Below are positions 45,500 to 54,245 of a DNA stretch of 64,000 nt, piece by piece (position 1 is the first letter of the stretch; each line of letters opens with the position of its first letter). The stretch is taken from the NCBI RefSeq assembly GCF_000381765.1, contig NZ_KB907075.1, positions 62,001 to 126,000 of the forward strand. The letters run 5' to 3'. The notes below the pieces were generated by a model. It was not told where the DNA came from and searched no databases. It was given only the letters and a program-made list of their open reading frames with translations. The translations under genes were made by a program, and so were the position numbers. This DNA is from [Zimmermannella] faecalis ATCC 13722. Lineage in GTDB: Bacteria; Actinomycetota; Actinomycetes; Actinomycetales; Microbacteriaceae.

Positions 45500-47281
45500 T
45501 TAGTCGTTTTTCTGCTTGGCGCCGAACTTCTGCGAGAAGTAGGCAAGTATGAAGATGACAACGCAATACACGAGGCTCGTTGCGGCGCTGCGCTGCAGAA
45601 TCCCGTTCTCGAAGTCATCGAAGATCACGATCGAGATCAATCGCGTATCGGTCGTGAATAGGAACAGCGGCACGGTGAGCTCTCGCATCGCGAGCATGAG
45701 GAGCAGCAGGAAGGTTGAGGTCAACGGCACTCGAAGCAGTGGTGCCGTGATCTTCGCAACCGCCCGCCACCGGCTCGCACCATGCATGACTGCACTGTCT
45801 TCAAGGTCGGCGTGCACCTGCAAAATCGAGCTGCTCGCGCCCTGATACCCCTGTGGCATCTGCGCCGCGACAAACGCGATCATCAGCACCAGGAGTGTTC
45901 CGTAGACCGGTAGCGGCATGATGAGCCAGGTCCAGAGCAGGCCGAGGCCCAGGACGATGGACGGCACCGCCAGAGGAAGCATGGAGATGTACCCAAGCCC
46001 CTCCTTGCCGGGCAGCTTCGTCCGGTTCACCACGTACGAGACGATGAATGCGAGGAGTGTGCCGACAAGTGCGGCCACGATGGCTACCACCACCGAGTTC
46101 ATCGTTGCGTTGAGGACCAGCTCGGAGGTCAACGTATCCGCGAACATCTCGAAAGAGAAGCGGCCCTCGGAGAACGCCTCCACGACGCTGCCGACGTACG
46201 GTGAATCGTGGAGCGTGATGAATAGCAGTGCCGCGATCGGGAGCACAGTCGACAGGGTGAAGTAGACGAGGCCAATGAGGAGCGCCGGCAGGCGGAACCA
46301 GCCCAGCCCGACTACTCCGAGCCGCATCCCCTTGCCCGCGACCGTGGTGTAGTTCCGGCGCGCGACGATTCGACGCTGAATCATCGTCACGATCAGCACG
46401 ATGAGCACCAATGTGATCGCCACAGCAGCAGCCTCGTTCGCCCGCGACGGCGCCGAGTTCATGAGCCGGTAGATGTAGGTCGGCAGGGTGTCGAGCCCGC
46501 CCGCGGAGCCGATGATCTGCGAAACCGGGAAGTTCTCGACCGTGAGCACAAAGATGAGAATCGCGGCACCCAGGATCGCGGGGAGTGCGAGCGGCAGGGT
46601 CACCTTTCGCACCACCGCTCCCGGTTTCGCCCCATGGATCCGCGCGGCTTCTTCAAGATCCGGGCTCATGAGGCTCAACGACGAGTGGATGAGTAGGAAG
46701 GCATAGGGCGCGTAGTAGAGCGCTAGTACGAAGATCAGGCCGCCGATATTGAAGATGTCGATCAACTGCGGCAGGCCAAGATCACGCGCCAGGATGTTGA
46801 TGAGTCCGGCGTTCGGGCCACCCAGCACGGCCCACGCCAGTGCACCGACATACGAAGGCAGGAACATCGGGACGAGTCCCACGAAATAGAGGAACTTCTT
46901 CGCCCGCACATTCGTCCTCGCAGTGACAAACGCGAGGAATCCGCCGATGAGGATCGCGAGTACCGACGCCCCGGCCCCAACAATCACCGAGTTCACCGCC
47001 GCCTGACCCGTTCCCGGGCCGAACACGGTCTGGAAATTCTCGAGCGTGAGATTCGTCAGTGAGATGTTCCCGGGGCGCGGTGGCGTCGTCGTAAAGGCCG
47101 AAAGCACGACGAGCGCGACTGGCAAGAGGATGACTACGGCAAGCACGGCGTAGAGCACCGCAGGGAACACCGCACGCTTGACGTTTGCGCTCGCTTTGCG
47201 GCCCTTCGGCGACTGCACTTTGTGGTGAGGCTCGGTGGCTTCTTCCGCAGACGTGAGCCGAGGAGTTCCAGTCACCGTCAT
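45500..47281 (-). CDS. ABC importer permease, two fused domains
   Basis: A 593-residue permease with two BPD-type halves, as in ThiP/FbpB-like systems, and about twelve membrane segments. The EAA loops EEAARIHGAKPGAVVRKVTL and EDSAVMHGASRWRAVAKITA are both visible. It overlaps the ATPase gene by four bases. Confidence 0.93.
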   Translation of the reverse strand: MTVTGTPRLTSAEEATEPHHKVQSPKGRKASANVKRAVFPAVLYAVLAVVILLPVALVVLSAFTTTPPRPGNISLTNLTLENFQTVFGPGTGQAAVNSVIVGAGASVLAILIGGFLAFVTARTNVRAKKFLYFVGLVPMFLPSYVGALAWAVLGGPNAGLINILARDLGLPQLIDIFNIGGLIFVLALYYAPYAFLLIHSSLSLMSPDLEEAARIHGAKPGAVVRKVTLPLALPAILGAAILIFVLTVENFPVSQIIGSAGGLDTLPTYIYRLMNSAPSRANEAAAVAITLVLIVLIVTMIQRRIVARRNYTTVAGKGMRLGVVGLGWFRLPALLIGLVYFTLSTVLPIAALLFITLHDSPYVGSVVEAFSEGRFSFEMFADTLTSELVLNATMNSVVVAIVAALVGTLLAFIVSYVVNRTKLPGKEGLGYISMLPLAVPSIVLGLGLLWTWLIMPLPVYGTLLVLMIAFVAAQMPQGYQGASSSILQVHADLEDSAVMHGASRWRAVAKITAPLLRVPLTSTFLLLLMLAMRELTVPLFLFTTDTRLISIVIFDDFENGILQRSAATSLVYCVVIFILAYFSQKFGAKQKND

Positions 47282-48402
47282 TTTGCACCGACCTGGGCGA
47301 CGGTCGTCGTTGGTACATCCGCCCGAGGCTCGTCGACGTCGACAGGCAGCACCTGGATTGCCTCCACGTCGATGCTCAGGTCGACCTCGTCGCCTTCAAT
47401 TTGCGACAACAGCTGCCGTTTCGACCCGGTTACCTCAAGTTGTACATCTGGACCGATCTGAATCCGGTAGACCGCAGTCGGGCCGAGAAACTCGCGAGTC
47501 GTGATCCGGCCCTTGAGTTGGTTGGCACCGGGCGTACCGCCGCCGAGCTCGATGTCTTCGGCACGGATGCAGGCTCGCACTTCGTCGATCCGCGCGTACT
47601 CGGGCACCTGCAGCACCACATCCGTACCCGAGATTCGCACCATCGTCGAGTCAAGTTGCTCCACCTCGAGCACGTTGCTGACGCCGAGGAAGTCGGCGAT
47701 TGAGGCGCTCCGGGGTTTCGCGTAGATCTCACGCGGTGAGCCGATCTGCACGATTCGGCCGAACTGCATCATTGCGATTCGATCCGCGAGTGCAAGCGCT
47801 TCCTCTTGATCGTGAGTGACGTAGATCGACGTCAGACCGAGTCGCTGCTGGAGCTCTCGAAGGTCGGCACGCAGCCGGGTTCTGAGCCTCGCGTCGAGGT
47901 TCGACAGTGGCTCGTCGAGGAGCATGACGGACGGCTGCATTGCCAGGCTCCGCGCGAGGGCAACGCGCTGCATCTGGCCACCACTCAGCCGCGATGCCCC
48001 TCGGTCGGCGAATCCTTCCAGCCCAACCAGCTCGAGGGTCTCCATGACGCGCGTTCGAATCTCTTCTTTCGACTTGCGCTTCATCGTGAGCGAGAACGCG
48101 ACGTTCTCGAACACCGTCATGTGCGGCCAGATCGCGTAGGACTGGAACACCATGCCGATGTTTCGCTTGTTCGGCGGCTTGTCTGTACCAAGGTCGGCGT
48201 CGAAGAGCACGTCGTCGCCCATTTTGATACGCCCGAATGTTGGTTTCTCCAGACCCGCGATACACCTCATCGTGCTCGTCTTGCCGCAGCCCGACTGACC
48301 GAGGAGCACGAGCGACTCCCCGTCGCCGATTTCCAGATCAAGGTCGCGCACGGCCACGTTGTCGCCGTACTGCAGCGTGAGCCCCTCTACTGTGATGTCC
48401 AT
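47278..48402 (-). CDS. ABC importer ATPase (PotA/FbpC-like)
   Basis: A 374-residue ATPase with Walker A GQSGCGKTSTM, signature RLSGGQMQRVALARSL, Walker B LLDEPLSNLD and a C-terminal TOBE domain. It energises the importer for the island's substrate. The start overlaps the aldolase gene by 16 bases. Confidence 0.94.
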   Translation of the reverse strand: MDITVEGLTLQYGDNVAVRDLDLEIGDGESLVLLGQSGCGKTSTMRCIAGLEKPTFGRIKMGDDVLFDADLGTDKPPNKRNIGMVFQSYAIWPHMTVFENVAFSLTMKRKSKEEIRTRVMETLELVGLEGFADRGASRLSGGQMQRVALARSLAMQPSVMLLDEPLSNLDARLRTRLRADLRELQQRLGLTSIYVTHDQEEALALADRIAMMQFGRIVQIGSPREIYAKPRSASIADFLGVSNVLEVEQLDSTMVRISGTDVVLQVPEYARIDEVRACIRAEDIELGGGTPGANQLKGRITTREFLGPTAVYRIQIGPDVQLEVTGSKRQLLSQIEGDEVDLSIDVEAIQVLPVDVDEPRADVPTTTVAQVGAK

Positions 48403-49028
48403 TGCAGTTCACCTTCGTCCTGAGATCGGAATCCATACACGTCGTAGGAAAGCTCGCCACGTCGCCAGCGTTCCCGGAGCCCGCGCTCCTTCTCTTCTCT
48501 CGCGAGCCCGAGTTCCACGGCCTCGTCAACCTTTGCGGCGGGGATCACGGTGCCACCGTCGTCATCGAGCACGATCACGTCGCCGGTTGCCATCGACGCA
48601 CCACCGATCGTCACCTGCGCATCAACGCGTCCGCGGACGTCCTTCCCCGCGCCCCGTGCGCGAACCCACCTCGCCCAAATGGGGAGCCCCATTTCTCGAA
48701 GCGTGTCGACGTCCCGAACGCTTGAGCCCGTGAGGATGGCAACGGCACCGTTCGCCTGGAGCTGTGTCACAAGCAGGTCGCCGATCAGCGCCACGGGGCG
48801 AGACTCAGGCATGGCGAGGACTGCGATTTCGCCGGGGCGAATGTGGGCGCACAGTTCGTGAACGCCTCGGTTGTCGTCCTGGCCGCACAGCACAGTACGG
48901 ATCGGGCCCGCGACCTTCGCGCCGGGGATCACCGGGATCAAGTCGACGTCGAGCAGACCCTTCCTCCCGCGCGCCTCGTAGACCGTCGTGGAGCCGAGTC
49001 GGGCGAGGTCCTCGTAGACATCGCTCAT
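48387..49028 (-). CDS. RraA-family aldolase (CHA/HMG aldolase-like)
   Basis: A 213-residue protein of the RraA / 4-carboxy-4-hydroxy-2-oxoadipate aldolase family. The core GDLLVTQLQANGAVAILTGS followed by SVRDVD carries the Arg and Asp used for metal-dependent aldol cleavage. Next to GalB- and GalD-like genes the likely reaction is CHA to pyruvate plus oxaloacetate. A non-catalytic RraA role is unlikely in this setting. The start overlaps the PIG-L stop by one base (TGATG). Confidence 0.83.
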   Translation of the reverse strand: MSDVYEDLARLGSTTVYEARGRKGLLDVDLIPVIPGAKVAGPIRTVLCGQDDNRGVHELCAHIRPGEIAVLAMPESRPVALIGDLLVTQLQANGAVAILTGSSVRDVDTLREMGLPIWARWVRARGAGKDVRGRVDAQVTIGGASMATGDVIVLDDDGGTVIPAAKVDEAVELGLAREEKERGLRERWRRGELSYDVYGFRSQDEGELQWTSQ

Positions 49029-49744
49029 CAGAGTGACCCCACAACGTTCGGCACAATTCGCATGAAGGCTTCCGCCTGTCGGATGTCCTTGTTACCGGTA
49101 ACTTTCCGCGCGTGGTTGCCCCGGTGCTCGGCTCGTTCTGCGTAGTACTGCTGCAGATACGACTGTGCCTTCATGCACGCCATGGCCTCCCGCTTTCGGT
49201 CGAAGACCTCGGTGATGTCCACGAACACGCTGGGAACGAATCCACACAACTCGGGTTGATGCGGTTCGAACACGAGGAACTCGCTCGGCGGTGCCGTTCG
49301 GAAGCCCGCCTCAACGACCGCGCCGGCTGTCAGCAGTCGAGCACGCGAAACTGCCGTGTACGCAACGGGGTGGTCTGGGTTGAACGGGTCTTTATCAGGG
49401 TGCGTGAGCACGACGTCGGGTTGGTAGTCACGCATGACATCGGCGAGGCGGTCGATCGCCGCATCGTTGACGTGGAGGGGATAGTCGCCGAGGTCGAAGG
49501 ACTCGAATGACGCACCCACCGCCGCCGCGGCAGCCTCGGCCTCCGCATGACGGTGCCGCTTGACGTTCTCGACGGTCTGATTCGGTTCCTTCCAGAGCTC
49601 GCCAGATTCTCCGCGCTCTCCATAGGACAGTGCGATCACCCTGGCTTCACCGCCTGCCAGCGTGTGCTTTCCAATCACACCGGCAGCGCGCCAGACGAAA
49701 TCGGCGCTGTGCGCGCCCACAACGAGCAGTCGTCTCGTTCCCAT
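49028..49744 (-). CDS. PIG-L family hydrolase, GalB-like (OMA hydratase)
   Basis: A 238-residue PIG-L fold protein with the zinc motif GAHSADFVWR and the second site in LTHPDKDPFNPDHP. The HSAD variant in place of AHPDD is what I associate with GalB-type 4-oxalomesaconate hydratases rather than sugar deacetylases. Its position beside the aldolase supports a hydratase role. Confidence 0.78.
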   Translation of the reverse strand: MGTRRLLVVGAHSADFVWRAAGVIGKHTLAGGEARVIALSYGERGESGELWKEPNQTVENVKRHRHAEAEAAAAAVGASFESFDLGDYPLHVNDAAIDRLADVMRDYQPDVVLTHPDKDPFNPDHPVAYTAVSRARLLTAGAVVEAGFRTAPPSEFLVFEPHQPELCGFVPSVFVDITEVFDRKREAMACMKAQSYLQQYYAERAEHRGNHARKVTGNKDIRQAEAFMRIVPNVVGSL

Positions 49745-49756
49745 TCTTCAGTCCTT

Positions 49757-50548
49757 CTATTCGTTGGTCGTGTGATTCGCTGCGTCTTCGTGCAGCTTCG
49801 TCAGCCAGGAGTGCGCCGCATCGGTTGCCCAGTGCGGTTGTCCGATCTCTTCGAGGTATGCCCGGGCGTCTTCCGTTTCGTGGATACGACGGGCAGCGTG
49901 TTGTTTCGATCCGGTAATCAATCGGTCGATGAGGAGGGCGGTGTCGCCTGCGAGTTCGTTCGCAATCTGCGCGCGCAGCCACTCCTCGCAGTCACCCAGT
50001 TGCGCCGCGCCGACCGACTCGATCACAACTGCAGCGAGGCCCTTCATGAAGACGCTCCGGATCAGCTTTCGCGCCGCCGCAGCTCCAGCGCCGCCCGCAA
50101 CGGTCTCGACCGGAGTTCCGACCGGAGCCAACAGCTCCGCAAACTCGGACGCGCCTTCGCCACTCACCATGAGCGGTGTCTTTGCGCCACTTCGCGGCAC
50201 GGGTGCGAGCACCGCAACATCAACGAACCGTGCGCCCGCCTCCGATGCGCGTGTAGCCAGATCGGCCTTCAGCTTGGGAGAGCCCGTATTGAGATCTGCG
50301 TAGATGACGCCAGGTGCCGACACTTGGAAGATTTCCTCGGCAACGGCGGCAGCAGCAGTGGCCCCTACGAGCGACACGACGAAATCCGCTCCGGCCACCG
50401 CATCCGCGACCTGATCGACCTGTCGTATCCCGTCTTCGTCAAGCCGAGTGAACGGGTCATACCCCGTCACTTCAAAGCCTGCATCTCGGAAGCCACGTGC
50501 AAACAACGCACCCGCTTCTCCGAGACCAACTACACCGCATGTCGTCAT
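49757..50548 (-). CDS. NAD(P)-binding dehydrogenase with DUF1932 domain
   Basis: A 263-residue protein of the 3-hydroxyacid/6-phosphogluconate dehydrogenase type. The N-terminus is the dinucleotide fold VVGLGEAGALFARGF and the C-terminal half is DUF1932-like (GGAGAAAARKLIRSVFMKGL). It may oxidise a hydroxyacid intermediate of the pathway. It is the first gene of the island operon, with an ACAGGAG ribosome site. Confidence 0.8.
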   Translation of the reverse strand: MTTCGVVGLGEAGALFARGFRDAGFEVTGYDPFTRLDEDGIRQVDQVADAVAGADFVVSLVGATAAAAVAEEIFQVSAPGVIYADLNTGSPKLKADLATRASEAGARFVDVAVLAPVPRSGAKTPLMVSGEGASEFAELLAPVGTPVETVAGGAGAAAARKLIRSVFMKGLAAVVIESVGAAQLGDCEEWLRAQIANELAGDTALLIDRLITGSKQHAARRIHETEDARAYLEEIGQPHWATDAAHSWLTKLHEDAANHTTNE

Positions 50549-50603
50549 CTATGACTCCTGTCCCCGTTGCCAGTGAGACCAACCGTAACGATGGGCGACA
50601 AGA

Positions 50604-50613
50604 TTGTCTACAT
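50604..50613. promoter_or_regulatory. Candidate GntR (FCD) operator
   Basis: TTGTCTACAT lies 56-65 bases upstream of the first catabolic gene. It is one mismatch from the TTGTNNACAA form often bound by FCD-type GntR proteins. It is the only such site seen in the operon control region, so the call is weak. Confidence 0.35.
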
Positions 50614-50780
50614 TTTTGTCAGTTCTTTTCGTCACCCGAATTTTGGCCGCGGAACCATGGATCGCAACTGCATTGGAAGGCTGAAGTTCCTCGGCGGCAC
50701 GAACGACCGTCGCGGTAGGTGCCGACTAGACTCGATGTCGGCGATTCCGCCGACCGCATCCCCTTCGTAGGAGCCGTGAA

Positions 50781-53090
50781 TTGAGCACCGAGCACGTTCC
50801 CGACACTGTTGAGCACGCCGAGGCGACCCCCGAGCGGGAGCAGCCGTACGAGGCGCTCGGGCTCAAGGCTGACGAGTACGCGAAGATTCGCGAACTGCTC
50901 GGCCGCCGCCCCACGTCGGGTGAGCTCGCGATGTATTCGGTGATGTGGTCGGAGCACTGCTCGTATAAGTCGTCGAAAAAGTACCTGCGCGAGTTTGGCG
51001 CAAAGGTGAACGACAAGATGCGCGAACACCTGCTGGTCGGCATGGGCGAGAACGCCGGTGTGCTTGACCTCGGTGACGACTGGGCCGTGACGTTCAAGGT
51101 CGAGTCACACAACCACCCGAGCTACATCGAGCCGTTCCAGGGCGCCGCGACCGGCGTCGGCGGCATTGTGCGCGACATCATCTCGATGGGCGCGCGCCCC
51201 GTCGCCGTCATGGACGGCCTGCGCTTCGGTGACATCGACCACGCCGACACGGGCCGCGTCGTACACGGCGTCGTCGGCGGCATCTCGTTCTACGGCAACT
51301 GCCTCGGCCTCCCGAACATCGGCGGCGAGACCTGGTTCGACAAGACGTACCAGGTGAACCCGCTCGTGAACGCGCTCGCCGTTGGCGTGCTGAAGCGCGA
51401 CGACCTGCACCTCGCGAACGCGCGCGGCGCCGGCAACAAGGTCGTGCTGTTCGGCGCCCGCACGGGTGGCGACGGCATCGGCGGTGCGTCGATCCTCGCG
51501 TCTGACACGTTCAGCGAGGGCGGCCCCACGAAGCGCCCCGCAGTGCAGGTCGGCGACCCGTTCGCCGAGAAGGTGCTCATCGAGTGCTGCCTCGAGCTGT
51601 TTGCGAACGAGGTCGTTGAGGGTATTCAGGACCTCGGCGCGGCCGGCATCTCGTGCGCCACGTCGGAGCTCGCCGCGGCGGGTGACGGCGGCATGCACAT
51701 CGAGCTCGACAGCGTGCTGCTGCGCGACCCGTCGCTCACCGCCGAAGAGATTCTCATGAGCGAGTCGCAGGAGCGCATGATGGCGGTCGTGCGCCCCGAC
51801 CAGCTCGACGCGTTCCTCGCGATCACCGACAAGTGGGCCGTCGAGACCTCGGTGCTCGGCGAGGTGAACACGTCGGGCCGACTCACGATCGACTGGAAGG
51901 GCGGGCGCATCGTCGATGTCGATCCCCGCACCGTCGCGGTCGACTCGCCCGTCTACGACCGTCCCGTCGCGTATCCCACCTGGATCGATGCGCTGCAGGC
52001 CGACACCGCCGAGCAGCTGCCGCGCCCCGCGAACCCGAGTGAGATCGAGGCGCAGTTCCGCACGATCCTCGGGTCGCCGAACGCGGCCGACCCGGCCTGG
52101 ATCACCGACCAGTACGACCGCTACGTGCTCGGGAACACCGCGTTCGCGTATCCCGAGAACGCCGGTGTCGTGCGCGTCGACGAGGCGACCGGCATGGGTG
52201 TTGCCCTCGCGATGGATGCGAACGGCCGGTACGCGCAGCTCGACCCGCGGGCGGGTGCGCGGCTCGCGCTCGCCGAAGCGTTCCGCAATGTCGCCGCGAC
52301 CGGCGCCGCGCCGATGGCGGTTTCGGACTGCCTCAACTTCGGTTCGCCCGAGAACCCCGAGGTGATGTGGCAGTTCAAGGAGGCCGTTGAGGGTCTCGCC
52401 GATGGTTGCCTTGAGCTTTCGATTCCGGTGACCGGCGGCAACGTGTCGTTTTACAACCAGACCGGCGACGTGCCGATTCACCCGACGCCCGTCGTCGCCG
52501 TGCTCGGCAAGCTCGACGACGTCGCTCGCCGCGTGCCGAGCGCGTGGCAAGACGAGGGCCACAACCTCTACCTGCTCGGCGAGACGCGCCTCGAGCTTTC
52601 GGGCTCGCTGTGGGCGGATGCGGTGCACGGTCACCTCGGCGGGCTGCCGCCGCAGGTTGACTTCGAGCGCGAGCAGGCGCTCGCCGACCTCATCGATGGC
52701 GCCTCGCGTCAGGGGCTGCTCGGGTCGTCGCACGACCTTTCGGAGGGTGGGCTCGCGCTCGCGCTCGCCGAATGCGTGTCACGCTTCGGCGTCGGTGCCC
52801 GCGTCGTGCTCGACGAGCTCTGCAAGCGCGAGGGCCTCGACGCCGCCGCCGCGCTGTTCTCGGAGTCGACCGGCCGCGTACTCGTGTCGGTGCCGCGTGA
52901 GGAAGACGTGAAGTTCACGTACATGTGCGAGGCGCGCGGGTTCCCCGTGCTGCGCATCGGCGTGACCGACGGAGTCGGCGAAGACGCGACGCTGGATGTG
53001 CAGGGCCAGTTCACGCTGCCCGTCGCCGAGATCCGCGCGTTGCGGTCGGCGACGCTGCCCGAGCGGTTTGGGGCGCGGGTCGAGGGGTAG
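50781..53090 (+). CDS. purL: FGAM synthase large subunit PurL
   Basis: A 769-residue small-type PurL that works with PurS and PurQ to amidate FGAR. Motifs seen: [40 protein letters not shown] and [18 protein letters not shown]. The start is TTG at 50781, preceded by TAGGAG. The partner purSQ genes are about 32.7 kb away. Confidence 0.96.
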   Translation: MSTEHVPDTVEHAEATPEREQPYEALGLKADEYAKIRELLGRRPTSGELAMYSVMWSEHCSYKSSKKYLREFGAKVNDKMREHLLVGMGENAGVLDLGDDWAVTFKVESHNHPSYIEPFQGAATGVGGIVRDIISMGARPVAVMDGLRFGDIDHADTGRVVHGVVGGISFYGNCLGLPNIGGETWFDKTYQVNPLVNALAVGVLKRDDLHLANARGAGNKVVLFGARTGGDGIGGASILASDTFSEGGPTKRPAVQVGDPFAEKVLIECCLELFANEVVEGIQDLGAAGISCATSELAAAGDGGMHIELDSVLLRDPSLTAEEILMSESQERMMAVVRPDQLDAFLAITDKWAVETSVLGEVNTSGRLTIDWKGGRIVDVDPRTVAVDSPVYDRPVAYPTWIDALQADTAEQLPRPANPSEIEAQFRTILGSPNAADPAWITDQYDRYVLGNTAFAYPENAGVVRVDEATGMGVALAMDANGRYAQLDPRAGARLALAEAFRNVAATGAAPMAVSDCLNFGSPENPEVMWQFKEAVEGLADGCLELSIPVTGGNVSFYNQTGDVPIHPTPVVAVLGKLDDVARRVPSAWQDEGHNLYLLGETRLELSGSLWADAVHGHLGGLPPQVDFEREQALADLIDGASRQGLLGSSHDLSEGGLALALAECVSRFGVGARVVLDELCKREGLDAAAALFSESTGRVLVSVPREEDVKFTYMCEARGFPVLRIGVTDGVGEDATLDVQGQFTLPVAEIRALRSATLPERFGARVEG

Positions 53091-53127
53091 TTCTAACGGT
53101 GTCGGTGCCTCGGCATAGATTGTCGTC

Positions 53128-53508
53128 ATGCGCCGCCGCATCCTTGCCCTCATCAGTCTCACTCTCGCACTGCCGTTGCTGGCGGGATGCGCTGGCCAAG
53201 GTTCGAGGACGCTCGAGCCCGGCCAGGCGCTCAGCGACGAAGCCATCGCATCCGCCGTCGACACCTGCCGCACCGTGAGCATGGATTTCTACGCCGATGG
53301 CAAGATCAACAATGATTTTCCGGCGTGGAGCGAGGAACACGACCTCGAATCGCAATGGGACGACGCCTTCGACATCGATGCCGCGCAGGTGTCCATGCTG
53401 CCCGGGGGATTCGCGGTGATGTTCCCCTCATCCGGTTCGGAAGCAGGCGGTGCGAGCCACTACTGCCAAGCGATCAACGGCGAATACACGATCGCAGTCC
53501 GACATTAG
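53128..53508 (+). CDS. Small secreted lipoprotein
   Basis: A 126-residue protein with signal peptide and lipobox (LALPLLAGCAG). Two further cysteines in the mature part could form a disulphide. No family is recognised. Confidence 0.72.
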   Translation: MRRRILALISLTLALPLLAGCAGQGSRTLEPGQALSDEAIASAVDTCRTVSMDFYADGKINNDFPAWSEEHDLESQWDDAFDIDAAQVSMLPGGFAVMFPSSGSEAGGASHYCQAINGEYTIAVRH

Positions 53509-53626
53509 CGGCCGCCAGGCGCACGGAGCAGCGCAGACAACCGCCACCACGCACGTCCGCCCGCGTTCCCTTCCCGGCCAACCCCGCGTATCCGCGCCGC
53601 AACCCGCATCGCCTACGCTGCGCAGC

Positions 53627-54106
53627 ATGCACGCAAGACAGAGCGCCGCGGTGTCGTGGTGGAAGGACTGGCGAGTCTGGGCGGTCATCGCGATCGCCGT
53701 CGTCGCGGTCGTGGTCGTGATGCGGTTCGCCGCCACCGCACCCGACGCGGGGGCGGATACGCAACCCGGCGAAACCTCGCAGCCAGCGGAAACGCCGGCG
53801 TACGACGGCACTACCCTCGCCGCAGACACCGAGCGGGCGGTGCTCGACGCGTACGGCGTCGACACCGTGGGCGCGATCGACTCGACCGACGGCGCCGCGA
53901 CCCTCGTCTCGCACATCGACTCGTGGGAATCGTTCAGCGAGGGCCGCGTCACCATCACCCTCGCCGAGAAACTCTCGCCCGAGGCCCTCGAGCGAGTCGC
54001 CGCCACCGTGCTCGACCACGCATCCGCGGTCGCCGACCTCGAGTCGGTCACCGCCGTCGACGTTGAGGGGCTCGCCGCGACGGCCGAACGCCCCGAGGGG
54101 CCGTAG
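53627..54106 (+). CDS. Single-TM anchored hypothetical protein
   Basis: A 159-residue protein with a short N-terminal tail, one membrane segment (VWAVIAIAVVAVVVVMRFAA) and a Ser/Thr/Asp-rich extracytoplasmic domain. The ATG at 53627 is chosen because it lies just before the membrane segment; a ribosome site is not obvious. Function unknown. Confidence 0.58.
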   Translation: MHARQSAAVSWWKDWRVWAVIAIAVVAVVVVMRFAATAPDAGADTQPGETSQPAETPAYDGTTLAADTERAVLDAYGVDTVGAIDSTDGAATLVSHIDSWESFSEGRVTITLAEKLSPEALERVAATVLDHASAVADLESVTAVDVEGLAATAERPEGP

Positions 54107-54245
54107 GCGCGCATCGACGGCGCCGTGTGCGCTGAGGCCGTCTGCGCTGAGTGGGAGTAGCCTCCGGCGACCGGCCGCATCGCGCACCATACCGCCGGCC
54201 GCCAGTCGATACCGCCGCTCGCGGGCACGGGCCCGCCAAGCGCCC

